Shown one piece after another: positions 38,681 to 47,918 of a stretch of 64,000 nucleotides of DNA. Made by a program: the position numbers and the translations under genes. Every line of letters starts with the position of its first letter. The first letter of the stretch is position 1. Under the pieces are notes generated by a model. The model made no database searches and was not told the DNA's origin. It saw only the letters and a list, made by a program, of their open reading frames with translations. The stretch lies in contig NZ_CP133605.1 of assembly GCF_031199965.1 (NCBI RefSeq), forward strand, positions 2,512,501 to 2,576,500. Direction: 5' to 3'. This DNA is from Paenibacillus sp. D2_2. GTDB taxonomy: Bacteria > Bacillota > Bacilli > Paenibacillales > Paenibacillaceae.

Positions 38681-39620
38681 GATTATCCTGTCCGAAGAGC
38701 ATAACCCGTACTATAATCTGGCGCTGGAGGAAGAGTTGCTGCGAGGCGTTAACTCGGATGAGGTCATCTTGTATTTATGGCAAAATGAGAAGACAGTTGT
38801 GATCGGCAGAAATCAGAATCCGTACCTTGAATGCGATGTACCGCAACTGGCGGCTAATGGAGTTCGGCTGGCCAGACGGATCTCGGGCGGAGGCGCCGTG
38901 TACCATGATTTGGGCAATCTGAACTTTACTTTCATTTATCAGGAGCATAACAAGAATCTCGAACAGCAGCTGCATGTGATTAAGCAAGCGGTAGAAGCGT
39001 TAGGGGTTACTGTTGAGTTCTCCGGTAGAAATGATCTGACCATCCAAGGGCAGAAATTTTCCGGACATGCCTTTTACGGAGAGAACGGCCACGAATTTCA
39101 TCACGGGACGCTGATGGTGGATGTGGATTTGAGTCAATTGAGTCAGGTGCTCAGGCCCTCCAAGCTAAAGATGCAAGCTAAGGGAATCACATCCGTAAAG
39201 AGCAGGGTCGTTAATCTACAGCAGCTTTTTCCTTCCTGTACAGTGAATCAATTGATTGATTTACTGGTCGCGAGCTTTGGAGAAATCTATAAAGATGTGC
39301 AGGAGCCGCTCAAGTATAACAGTGAAAATTACATTCCGGCTCAGTTGAGTAAATATGCAGATTCCAAGTGGATTTTTGGCGAGAGCCCGAAATACGATGT
39401 GATGCTGGAGAGAAGAGTCCCACAAGCTATAATTCAAGCGTTGCTTTATATAGAGAATGGGATGATCAAAAGGATAAAAGTCCATTCTGACAGTCTTAGC
39501 ACCTTGTCCTATGAACAGGTCGAGCAGCAATTCACCGGCAGGGTGTTTGACCTGCATTTCGAGGATCAATTATTTGGTGCAATCGAAGACTTACTTGATC
39601 CTAGCTCCTCATCCTCATAG
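38673..39620 (+). CDS. lplA: Lipoate-protein ligase A
   Basis: About 315 aa from ATG 38673, overlapping the end of the dehydrogenase gene by 8 bp. LplA signature RRISGGGAVYHDLGN, then GRNDLTIQGQKFSGHAFY, and a C-terminal accessory domain from about residue 250. It activates lipoate with ATP and transfers it to lysine of lipoyl domains. The immediate target is very likely the lipoyl domain of the gene upstream. Confidence 0.93.
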   Translation: MNRIILSEEHNPYYNLALEEELLRGVNSDEVILYLWQNEKTVVIGRNQNPYLECDVPQLAANGVRLARRISGGGAVYHDLGNLNFTFIYQEHNKNLEQQLHVIKQAVEALGVTVEFSGRNDLTIQGQKFSGHAFYGENGHEFHHGTLMVDVDLSQLSQVLRPSKLKMQAKGITSVKSRVVNLQQLFPSCTVNQLIDLLVASFGEIYKDVQEPLKYNSENYIPAQLSKYADSKWIFGESPKYDVMLERRVPQAIIQALLYIENGMIKRIKVHSDSLSTLSYEQVEQQFTGRVFDLHFEDQLFGAIEDLLDPSSSSS

Positions 39621-39627
39621 AACCGCA

Positions 39628-39686
39628 AACACCCTTGTAATCATTGGTTAACCCAAGAGGTTCCGATGCATTATTAAGGGTGTTTT
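39628..39686 (+). terminator. Terminator after lplA
   Basis: AACACCCTT / AAGGGTGTT arms, followed by TTT; loop about 40 nt, partly structured. Confidence 0.65.
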
Positions 39687-39727
39687 GCTTGCGATAATGG
39701 TATGCAGCAGGTCGAGCTTTGAGAAGA

Positions 39728-40219
39728 CTACAGCCAGGTCGCGGCTATGCGAATGGAGGAAAGAAGGAAACTAAGAACAGCAAGAATAACGCAGCCTTTC
39801 AAAAAGCCAATAAAGTGAAACAGATAGTTCTTGTAACCCTTAGCGCCTTCGGTTCCCGGGATGACAATGAATTTTGGGGTGATCAGACAGAAAATAAGCC
39901 AGTCTAGAATAATTAGATCAGCCAAGCTGACGATTGTAAAAAGTACATAAAAATGAATAAAGGCCTGCCAAAACGTAATTTGCTGTGAATCCAGCACCAA
40001 TGAAAATACAAGGGGAATGATAACAAGCAGTCCTAAGGGGATTCCTAGCTTATGCATCTGTTTCTTCTCATGAGGTGTCTGACTTGTTGTCATCCGTTGT
40101 ATATCTTTAGGATAATCCTTGAGCCATATACGGGGATTGACAGCTAGAGACAGAATCAAGATGATTAAGAATCCGACAGATAATATCAGGCCTTCGATAA
40201 AGGATCTAGATATGTCCAT
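39728..40219 (-). CDS. Integral membrane protein of unknown function
   Basis: 163 aa, mostly hydrophobic: four membrane helices at about 9-30, 57-77, 84-108 and 135-158, with a polar loop (NPRIWLKDYPKDIQRM) after the first. I do not recognise a family. ATG 40219 lies next to an A/T-rich region with an inverted pair (GTTTCC...GGAAAC) shared with the divergent small gene at 40403. No link to function is visible. Confidence 0.65.
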   Translation of the reverse strand: MDISRSFIEGLILSVGFLIILILSLAVNPRIWLKDYPKDIQRMTTSQTPHEKKQMHKLGIPLGLLVIIPLVFSLVLDSQQITFWQAFIHFYVLFTIVSLADLIILDWLIFCLITPKFIVIPGTEGAKGYKNYLFHFIGFLKGCVILAVLSFLLSSIRIAATWL

Positions 40220-40402
40220 GGATATTGCACCTCGCTTTGATCAATATTTAGTTATAGGCCCATTATAAATCACAAATGTTTCCCTAACAACAAAAAGTTT
40301 ACATATGGAAACAATTTAGATTAATGATTTTTGTCTGGAATTAAGGAAGAGGACTAGATAAGCTATAATGGACTTACGTATGTAACAAGGAGGATATAGC
40401 TT

Positions 40403-40693
40403 ATGGAATATTTAGCAATCTCAATCTCGCTTATTACCTTGATCGTATGTCTGAGTGTGTATAACAAAGTATCTGCCTTAGAGGCACGGATCAAAGCGAT
40501 GCAGTTCCCAAGAACCGAAACGGTTCCCACAGTTCAAACTGAGGGACCAACGTCGTACTCCGGGCAGGATGAAGTCATTCGTCTGATACATGCGGGCAAG
40601 AAGGTTGAAGCTATTAAGAAATCAAGAGAATTGTATGGCATGTCGTTATTGGAAGCCAAGCAATATGTAGATGATCTGGCATTGAAGGTGTAG
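40403..40693 (+). CDS. Small membrane protein with ribosomal L7/L12 C-terminal-like domain
   Basis: 96 aa; ATG after AAGGAGGATA. One N-terminal membrane helix (4-22), a Pro/Thr-rich linker (36-53), then a segment resembling the L7/L12 C-terminal fold (DEVIRLIHAGKKVEAIKKSR, MSLLEAKQYVDDL). Proteins of this layout occur in many Gram-positives; their role is not known to me. The next gene starts 20 bp later, so they may be co-transcribed. Confidence 0.75.
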   Translation: MEYLAISISLITLIVCLSVYNKVSALEARIKAMQFPRTETVPTVQTEGPTSYSGQDEVIRLIHAGKKVEAIKKSRELYGMSLLEAKQYVDDLALKV

Positions 40694-40713
40694 AAATAGA
40701 GGGGAGTCTCATC

Positions 40714-41840
40714 ATGAAGAGGTATATCGTTATTGGAGCAGGAATTTTAGGGGCTTCAACGGCTTATCAATTATCTAAAATGGGAGCGGAAGTCCTTATT
40801 ATAGATCGTAATGAGAAGGGACAGGCCACGGATGCAGCAGCTGGCATTATTTGCCCTTGGCTGTCTCAACGGCGCAATCAGGCTTGGTATCGTCTAGCTA
40901 AAGCAGGCGCTGGCTTCTATCCAGATTTAATTGAAGAGCTTATGAACGAAGGAGAGACAGAAACAGGCTACGCTAGAGTTGGCGCTCTCTGCATTCATCA
41001 TGATCTGGAGAAAGTAATCAAGATGGAGGAACGGGCTCAACAGCGCAAAGCGGATGCGCCAGAGATTGGAGAGATCACGCGATTAGATGAGACAGAAACC
41101 CACCGCAGGTTCCCATTATTGGAAGAAGGCTATCATTCCGTTCATATAAGCGGGGCAGCCCGTGTAGATGGGCGCGCACTGCGGGATGCCTTGCTGCGTT
41201 CAGCAGAGAGACATGGGCGAAGCGGTTTGAGGGAAATGCCGTGCTGGAGTTCCAAGAGAATCGTATTACAGGAGTTCGTGTAGGAGCAGACACTTACACA
41301 GCGGATAAGACGGTTGTTTGTGCGGGAGCCTGGGCCAGGGAGCTGCTTCAGCCTCTGGGCATTCACTTTAACGTTCGCTTCCAGAAAGCGCAAATTATGC
41401 ATTTACGGGCTGAGCATAGTCAGGATACGGGGAATTGGCCTGTGGTTATGCCGCCATCCGATCAATATTTGCTTGCGTTTGAGCACCAGAAGATCGTGGT
41501 CGGAGCGACTCATGAGAACGAAGTTCATAGCTATGATACAAGAATAACTCCAGGTGGGATGCAGGAAATATTGAACAAGGGGCTAACATTAGCGCCAGGC
41601 TTGGCGGACAGTACTTTCCAGGAGGTTAGAGTCGGCTTTCGGCCGTTTACACCTGGATTTCTGCCGGTGATCGGACAAATCCCTGGTTGGGAGGGACTTA
41701 TTACGGCTAATGGCCTAGGAGCCTCCGGACTTACCATGGGTCCTTATATCGGAAGCCAGCTCGCCAAGCTGGCCTTGGGAATGGAGTTGGATATTCAGCT
41801 TGATGACTATGATTTAAGAGCAGCCATAGAAGAGCAATGA
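40714..41840 (+). CDS. FAD-dependent amino-acid oxidase/dehydrogenase, DAO family (one frame break)
   Basis: About 375 aa. Rossmann start YIVIGAGILGASTAYQLSKMG, GAARVDGRALRDALLR mid-region, VVCAGAWARELL and C-terminal GLGASGLTMGP of the DadA/ThiO/glycine-oxidase family. The break near 41217-41220 is cured by one G (GGG to GGGG), giving HGAKRFEGNAVLEFQ. It oxidises an amino or imino acid with FAD; D-amino acid, glycine or sarcosine are all possible. The length matches the family. Confidence 0.87.
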
Positions 41841-42020
41841 CCATTGGGATGATAAAAAAAATCAGCAGACTTCAAAATATGACAGACTTCGACAAAGGGA
41901 GTCTGTTATATATTCTTTAGGCCTGGGAATAAAAACGTTTTTATTCTGGCCGATGGGGAGGTGAATTTTACTAAACGACTTCACCATAGCTTATAACTAT
42001 TTAAAAATCGGAGGTACTGT

Positions 42021-44204
42021 ATGGCAAAAGGAAATCGATTTCATAAAAAAGGATTTCGAATTTTTCTATCAACGATTTTACTGTTAGGAGCCTTTGTGGC
42101 AGATTGGAGTCTGGGGCATACAGATGTGGTCAATGCGGTGAGCAGTTTGTCGGATGGCGATTTTTTGAAGACGAACGGTACATCCATTCGTAAATCCAAG
42201 GGAACGGGAAGCAATGTATACCTGCGGGTACAAATGCTGGAGGCTGGCTGGTTCAGGAGTCGTGGATGAATCCAACGAACGCTCAGGATCAGAAGACGAT
42301 GATGAATACATTCAAGGACCGCTTCGGTGCCGCAGCACGGGATGAGCTTATTTCTGTTTATGAGGACCATTACTGGACTACACAGGATTTTGATAACATT
42401 TCTGCGATGGGGATGACCGTTGTCCGCCTTCCTTTTACGTACATGAATTTGGTGGACGATTCCGGAAATTTGAAAGCGGATGCATGGTCGCGACTGGATT
42501 GGTTTGTGGAGAATAGCCGCCAGCGGGGGATTTATGTCATCCTGGATATGCATGGGGCATTTGGTTCTCAGAACGGTATGGATCATTCCGGAGAGATCAA
42601 TGATGGCAATCAATTGTACGGAAATCCGAATAACCGCCAGAAGACCTTATGGCTATGGGAGAAAATAGCGGAACACTTTAAGGGGAACCCGGCTATAGCC
42701 GCTTATGACATTCTGAATGAGCCGGGAATTAAAGCTGCGGCGACAGGCCGTACGCAATGGGATTTCTATAACGATATCTATAATCGGATTCGGGCAGTAG
42801 ATGGTGATCATATCATCATGATGGAATCTTGCTGGGATGCCGGGAATCTGCCGCATCCGCAGGAATATGGATGGACTAACGTCGTCTACGAATATCATTA
42901 TTACCCATGGGATTCAGTGACCAGTGCTCCCGGCCAAGCGGCTTATATTTCGAGCAAAGTGACGGATATCCGCAGCCATAATTATGGAGTGCCGACATTC
43001 GTAGGGGAATTTACATCTTTTGATGTGGAGGACGCCTGGAAGAATACGCTGTCTACATTCAATCGCGAGGGCTGGCATTGGACCACCTGGACTTATAAAG
43101 TCACAGGCAGCAACAACTCTTGGGAATTTACAATCTTAATACAGAAGCGGTAGATATTTATCGTGATTCGCAAGAGACGATCCGTCAGAAATGGTCCAAG
43201 GTTGGCGCAAATTACAGTGCGGTGAATAGCAAAATCTACAACGTGATCAAGCCTTATTTGCAAGGATCAACAGATCCCGGCAGTGGCGGATCATCTTTAT
43301 TTGCGGATGGGGAATATTATCTGACCGCTGTTGCTAACGGCGGGGTTGTCTCCGCGGAGAATGGAGGGGCCGAGCCATTAGTAGCCAATCGTGCCTCTGT
43401 AGGAGGGGCTTGGGAGAGCCTGCGGCTGGAAAATAACAGCGACGGGACAGTCTCCTTCAAATCGATGGCTAATCAGAAGTATGTCTGTGCGGTAATCGAT
43501 GAGAGCAATCAGCTGTTGGCACGCAGCGCCTCAATCGGCACCTGGGAGAAGTTTGAGCTGGTTATTACCGGGAATGGCGATTACGGAATTAAGGCACTTG
43601 CCAACGGCAAATTCGTACAGGCGAATCTGAATGCGGGCGGCAGGCTAGAAGCAACTCAGGATAAAGTGGCAGGAGCTTGGGAAGCCTTCAAGATCACGAA
43701 AATGGGCGACTCTTCCGGACTGGAGTTTTGACGGCTCTCTGACCGATAAGTCCGCAGAATTTTATGAATATGCGAGCTATCAAGGCAAGTCTATTAAATT
43801 GGGCAAGGACGAATATACCTATAACGATCTGGTCTCCATAGGCATCGGCAACGATACCATCTCATCGCTGAAGGTTCCGCAAGGTTATAAGGTTACCTTG
43901 TACGTGGATGATCATTATAAAGGCGGAGCTAAGGTCCTGCTGGTGGATGCACCGTCTCTTGGCGATTTCAATGACAAGACCTCTTCGATTAAGGTTGAGC
44001 AAATAACACTCGGAAATTTTGACGAGGGGGGTTATACGTTGACCGCGATCGTAAACAAGAAGGTTGTTAGTGCGGAGAATTGAGGCAAGGACCCGCTCGT
44101 AGCCGACCGGAATTCCAATGGCGGATCAACAGAACGGAGCCAAGCTGTTTGCTTCCAGTGATACGATTGGGGGAGCTTGGGAGGCGTTCTGGGTACGGGA
44201 GTGA
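42021..44204 (+). pseudogene. Secreted GH5 glycanase with trefoil-like and beta-gamma-crystallin-like domains, interrupted
   Basis: Signal peptide (residues 1-40), GH5 domain with acid/base in YDILNEPGI and nucleophile in TFVGEFTSF, an Asp/Gly-rich linker (STDPGSGGSS), a fascin-like beta-trefoil (GEYYLTAVANGGVVSAENGG), a beta-gamma-crystallin-like Ca-binding type domain (VTLYVDDHYKGGAKVLLVDA), and the start of a second trefoil (GGYTLTAIVNKKVVSAEN). Breaks near 42225 and 43118 are cured by one G each; another near 43715 needs a base removed. A TGA at 44081-44083 stands where the first trefoil has Gly, and beyond it the repeat is short and out of frame. The first three may be read errors; the tail looks truly degenerate. 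It likely acts on beta-glucan or cellulose outside the cell. Confidence 0.8.
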
Positions 44205-44220
44205 ATTAAAACGAGAAGAA

Positions 44221-44257
44221 ACAGCGGGCGGAGCTGAAGCTCCGGCCCGCTGTTTTT
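44221..44257 (+). terminator. Terminator after the GH5 gene
   Basis: ACAGCGGGCGGAGCT / AGCTCCGGCCCGCTGT stem (one mismatch), GA loop, then TTTTT. Confidence 0.9.
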
Positions 44258-44371
44258 GTGTTCAAAACCGGGGATAGGAAGATCCAGAAAGAAAGTTCAA
44301 CTTGAGAATCGACGATTTTATGTTCAATATATAAGAGACTAAAGTGTATATCAATAACTAGGAGAGTTGAG

Positions 44372-45244
44372 ATGGGTCCAAGTGGAAAAAATGAAATGAG
44401 GAGCAGGTGTGAAGTCATGATAAATGTAGAGCGGTTGGCGGAAGTGTTCGCTAATGATTCCTATGAGATACAAAGTGTATATCGTCTGGTGATCCAGCCG
44501 AAGAGCCTGTTGCGGGAGTTCAGAACTTTAAAGTATGGATTTCTCTTTATAACCCGTGGATCCAATAAAATAATCGTCAACGGAACCGTCTATGAATTGC
44601 AGCCGGGCTCTGTATTTCACGCAGCCCCAGGCATGCAGATGGAAGCACAGGTTACAAGTGAAGCTGAGCTTGAGTACTATTCCGTTTACTATAATCTGGA
44701 CAAGCACTGCTCAGAGAACAGCCTTCATGAGTGCAATACTCATTTCAGACTAGAATCCGGAGTGATTCCGCGAGTGATAGAATTATTGCTGATGCTCCAG
44801 CAGAATATCCATACCCCTGGAGGGCTGGGAAAGCTTCGGGTGAAGGAGCTGTTTCTAAGCATTATGCATCAAGTGCTGGTTGGGCATAAAAATCGGGAGG
44901 TCAGCGGTTCGATCGACATTGCAGCTATAGAAGAAGCCGTTGCCTATATTAAGAGAAATTATATGAACCCCTTAACACTTGAAGAGCTGGCGGAAATACA
45001 TGCGATGAACCCTAAGCAATTTTCTTATTTTTTTCATAAGCATACAGGTGTCCGTCCCATTGATTTTGTGATCCAATATCGAATGGAGAGAGCTAGTGAG
45101 TTGCTGCGAGCCGGCAATTTCCCGATTCGTGATATTGCAGTTAGCGTCGGTTATGCTAATCCACTCTATTTCAGCAGGGCGTATAAAAAGAGATTTGGGA
45201 TATCTCCATCCTTATACGCTCAGCAATTCAATAGTCCACTCTAA
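44372..45244 (+). CDS. AraC family transcriptional regulator
   Basis: 290 aa, ATG after AGGAGAG. Cupin-type AraC_binding sensor (about 25-150; YGFLFITRGSNKIIVNG, LQPGSVFHAAPG) and a C-terminal two-HTH domain (about 190-288; LTLEELAEIHAMNPKQFSYFF and VGYANPLYFSRAYKKRFGISP). No PBP extension here, unlike the two Btr-like genes. It lies between the GH5 gene and the Fur-controlled iron operon; either could be its target. Confidence 0.9.
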   Translation: MGPSGKNEMRSRCEVMINVERLAEVFANDSYEIQSVYRLVIQPKSLLREFRTLKYGFLFITRGSNKIIVNGTVYELQPGSVFHAAPGMQMEAQVTSEAELEYYSVYYNLDKHCSENSLHECNTHFRLESGVIPRVIELLLMLQQNIHTPGGLGKLRVKELFLSIMHQVLVGHKNREVSGSIDIAAIEEAVAYIKRNYMNPLTLEELAEIHAMNPKQFSYFFHKHTGVRPIDFVIQYRMERASELLRAGNFPIRDIAVSVGYANPLYFSRAYKKRFGISPSLYAQQFNSPL

Positions 45245-45351
45245 TTTGAAGGCAAAAGGAAGCATTTTAATCTACCGATTTGATAATTGTGCATGCTGCA
45301 TTTACTATTTGTGTATTTGCATTTGCTAGCGTCCTTGCTACACTATCAATT

Positions 45352-45370
45352 GAGAATGATAATCATTGAT
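45352..45370. promoter_or_regulatory. Fur box upstream of the monooxygenase operon
   Basis: GAGAATGATAATCATTGAT matches the 19-bp Fur consensus at 15 positions, with overlapping 7-1-7 half sites. It lies 108 bp before the GTG at 45478. Confidence 0.82.
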
Positions 45371-45477
45371 AACGAAACTGTTAATGATTAAGCTGTTCTC
45401 TTGAAAGCATCTAGAGATTAGTGCCATTTCTGAACGAATGACGATTCTCAGAGTGGGGAAAGGGTGGAAGAAGCAAA

Positions 45478-46785
45478 GTGAATGCACATCGGCAATTATG
45501 TATCGGATTTTCTTTATCAGCAACCTGGATGAAGGGACATGGCTGGCGACGTCCGGATAGTGGCGTGGAGAGAATGAGTTCGATCGATTATTATATCGAA
45601 TTAGCCAAGCTGGCGGAGAAGGCCAAGCTCGATTTTCTGTTTAGAGCGGATTATCTATATGTAAGTCCGCAAATGCTGGGCGATTCCGCTAATTTTGGCA
45701 GTCCTGATCCGACGATGATATTCGCGGCAATCGCTCGTGAAACGGAGCGGATTGGACTTGTTACCACGATCTCCACTACTTTTAATCCGCCGTATGTTGT
45801 TGCCAGACAGCTACAATCCCTGCATTGGCTTAGCAACGGGCGTGCGGGCTGGAATATTGTAACCTCGATCGAAGGAGCTGAGAACTTTGGCATGGCTGCC
45901 ATGCCATCCCCGGAAGAGAGATATGCGCGGGCGAGCGAATTTACCGATATAGTGCGCAAGCTCTGGGCCAGCTTCCCGCATGAAGCAGTACTGATTGATC
46001 GTGAATCAGGCCAATTTACGGACCCTAAGCAAGTGTCCCCGATCGATCATTCCGGGGAGTTCTATAATGTCCAGGGACCGCTCACCTTGCCTGCTCATCC
46101 GTCGGGAAATATCCCGCTGTTCCAGGCAGGAGCATCGGACATCGGTCGGAATTTTGCGTCTTCTGTTGCAGATGCCATCTTCGCGGCAATGCCGGACATG
46201 GAGTCCGGCATTGAATTGCGTCATGACCTAAGGAGGAGAGCAGAGGAACTCGGGCGTGACCCGAATGCGATTCGAATTTTGCCAGGCCTCTATTTCTTCC
46301 TGGCCGATACGCGCGAGAAGGCCCAAGGGCTGTTCGAGGCGGCCAATGCGCATTTAAGCACTGAACGAAGACTAGCATCGTTAAAATCTGTGTTGGGCCT
46401 GGATTTAAGCGGCTTTTCTCTGGATCATCGCGTGACTGAGGATTTGCTTCCTGATCCGGATCAGCCTGTCCGCAGCCGAACGCATGCTGAACTGCTCCGC
46501 CGCTATATTATCAACCACCAGCCGACCGTGGCAGAGGTGCTGTCAAGACCGGAAGTTCTCGGCTCCGCGCACTGGGTATCGGTTGGAACGGTGGAGGACG
46601 TATTGAATGACATTATTCAGAGATATGAAGCAGGGGCCATCGATGGGTTTATCGCTCTTCCAGGCGGCTCGGAACAATCAATGGAGCTGTTTTTCGAGCA
46701 GCTGATGCCGAGATTGGTGGAGCTGGGCTTATTTAGAAGTGAATATTCAGGTTCAACTTTGAAGGAGCATCTAGGGATTAGTTGA
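45478..46785 (+). CDS. Flavin-dependent monooxygenase, NtaA/SnaA/DszA class (luciferase-like)
   Basis: 435 aa, GTG after GGGTGGAAG. LLM-fold with class features GFSLSATWMKGHGWRRPDSG, FLFRADYLY, TISTTFNPPYVVARQLQSLHWLSNGRAGWNIVTS and PLFQAGASDIGRNFA. These enzymes use reduced FMN from a partner reductase to cleave C-N or C-S bonds (nitrilotriacetate, EDTA, dibenzothiophene sulfone). Here it is under a Fur box and followed by a flavoprotein reductase and a siderophore-binding lipoprotein. That suggests oxidative opening of an imported ferric chelate or siderophore. Confidence 0.88.
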   Translation: MNAHRQLCIGFSLSATWMKGHGWRRPDSGVERMSSIDYYIELAKLAEKAKLDFLFRADYLYVSPQMLGDSANFGSPDPTMIFAAIARETERIGLVTTISTTFNPPYVVARQLQSLHWLSNGRAGWNIVTSIEGAENFGMAAMPSPEERYARASEFTDIVRKLWASFPHEAVLIDRESGQFTDPKQVSPIDHSGEFYNVQGPLTLPAHPSGNIPLFQAGASDIGRNFASSVADAIFAAMPDMESGIELRHDLRRRAEELGRDPNAIRILPGLYFFLADTREKAQGLFEAANAHLSTERRLASLKSVLGLDLSGFSLDHRVTEDLLPDPDQPVRSRTHAELLRRYIINHQPTVAEVLSRPEVLGSAHWVSVGTVEDVLNDIIQRYEAGAIDGFIALPGGSEQSMELFFEQLMPRLVELGLFRSEYSGSTLKEHLGIS

Positions 46786-46843
46786 TGCTAGCTGGTACCC
46801 AGGAATCCGATGAAGTAGCCATTTATAGCGAGGAGATTGAGAG

Positions 46844-47896
46844 ATGCATAATAAGGAACTGTTTGATGTCACAATTGTAGGCGGTGGACCTGCCGGGCTG
46901 TTCTCCGCATTTTATAGTGGTTTACGTGAAATGAAAACGAAAATTGTTGAATTTCAGCCCTTTCTGGGCGGAAAAGTACATGTCTATCCCGAGAAGCTGA
47001 TCTGGGATGTAGGCGGTTTGGCACCGCTTCCCGGCTCCCAGCTGATTGAACAAATGGTAGCTCAAGGTTTGACCTTTCAACCGGAAGTCGTTCTAGGAGA
47101 GAAAATAACGTCCATTGCCAAGGATGATGAAGATCATTTCGTGTTGCACACCACATCCGGCCGGAAGCATTACTCCAAGACAGTCATTCTGGCTATAGGG
47201 GGAGGAATTCTGAAGCCGATCAAGCTGGATATTGAGGGAGCGGAGCGGTTTGAGGTAACGAACTTACATTATACCGTAAAATCACTAGAACGCTTTAAGA
47301 ACAAGACAGTGCTAATCTCTGGAGGAGGCAATTCAGCCATTGACTGGGCCAACGAACTGGAACCGATTTCCAAGCAGGTATATTTGACATACCGTAAAGA
47401 AACGTTAAAAGGACATGAGGCGGAGATTTCACGTCTTGAGAGAAGCTCGGTGGATTGTTTACTGAATACATCGATCGAGAAGCTGATTGCGTCGGAGGAT
47501 CATCAGCGGATTGAGACGGTGGCAATGAGAAGTAATGAGACGGGCGGTACGTTTGAGCTTGAAATCGACGAAATGATCATTAATCATGGCTATGAACGCG
47601 ATAAAGAATTGCTGGCCAACAGCGAGGTGCAAATCGAGTTGAAGGATTACTGGATTGCAGGCAATCCGTCGAGCGAGACATCGGTGCCGGGACTTTATGC
47701 CGCCGGCGATATTCTGCATCATGAGGGCAAGCTTCACCTGATCGCCGGGGCTTTCCAAGACGCCGCGAACGCGGCAAACAAGGCCAAGCAGTATATCTCG
47801 CCAGATGCAAATGCGCACGGAATGGTATCCTCACACAATGATCTGTTTACGCAAAAAAATCGTGAGTTGATGCAGCATTTATATGTCAAGAGTTGA
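46844..47896 (+). CDS. NAD(P)H flavoprotein reductase, YumC/IruO-like (ferredoxin-NADP reductase type)
   Basis: 350 aa, ATG after GAGGAGATTGAG. Thioredoxin-reductase-like fold without the CxxC: FAD site VTIVGGGPAGLFSAFY, NADPH site VLISGGGNSAIDWANEL, C-terminal VPGLYAAGDILHHEGKLHL. Bacillus YumC reduces ferredoxin; Staphylococcus IruO reduces ferric hydroxamates and supports heme oxygenases. In this Fur-controlled operon it could both release iron by reduction and supply electrons or reduced flavin to the monooxygenase upstream. Confidence 0.88.
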   Translation: MHNKELFDVTIVGGGPAGLFSAFYSGLREMKTKIVEFQPFLGGKVHVYPEKLIWDVGGLAPLPGSQLIEQMVAQGLTFQPEVVLGEKITSIAKDDEDHFVLHTTSGRKHYSKTVILAIGGGILKPIKLDIEGAERFEVTNLHYTVKSLERFKNKTVLISGGGNSAIDWANELEPISKQVYLTYRKETLKGHEAEISRLERSSVDCLLNTSIEKLIASEDHQRIETVAMRSNETGGTFELEIDEMIINHGYERDKELLANSEVQIELKDYWIAGNPSSETSVPGLYAAGDILHHEGKLHLIAGAFQDAANAANKAKQYISPDANAHGMVSSHNDLFTQKNRELMQHLYVKS

Positions 47897-47918
47897 AGAA
47901 GAGGCTGGAGGAAGTAGT

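Noticed and set aside
45478..47896. Desulfurisation (DszA/SsuD) role for the monooxygenase and reductase
   Set aside because: The LLM family alone would allow it, but the Fur box and the siderophore-binding lipoprotein in the same unit favour an iron-chelate substrate.
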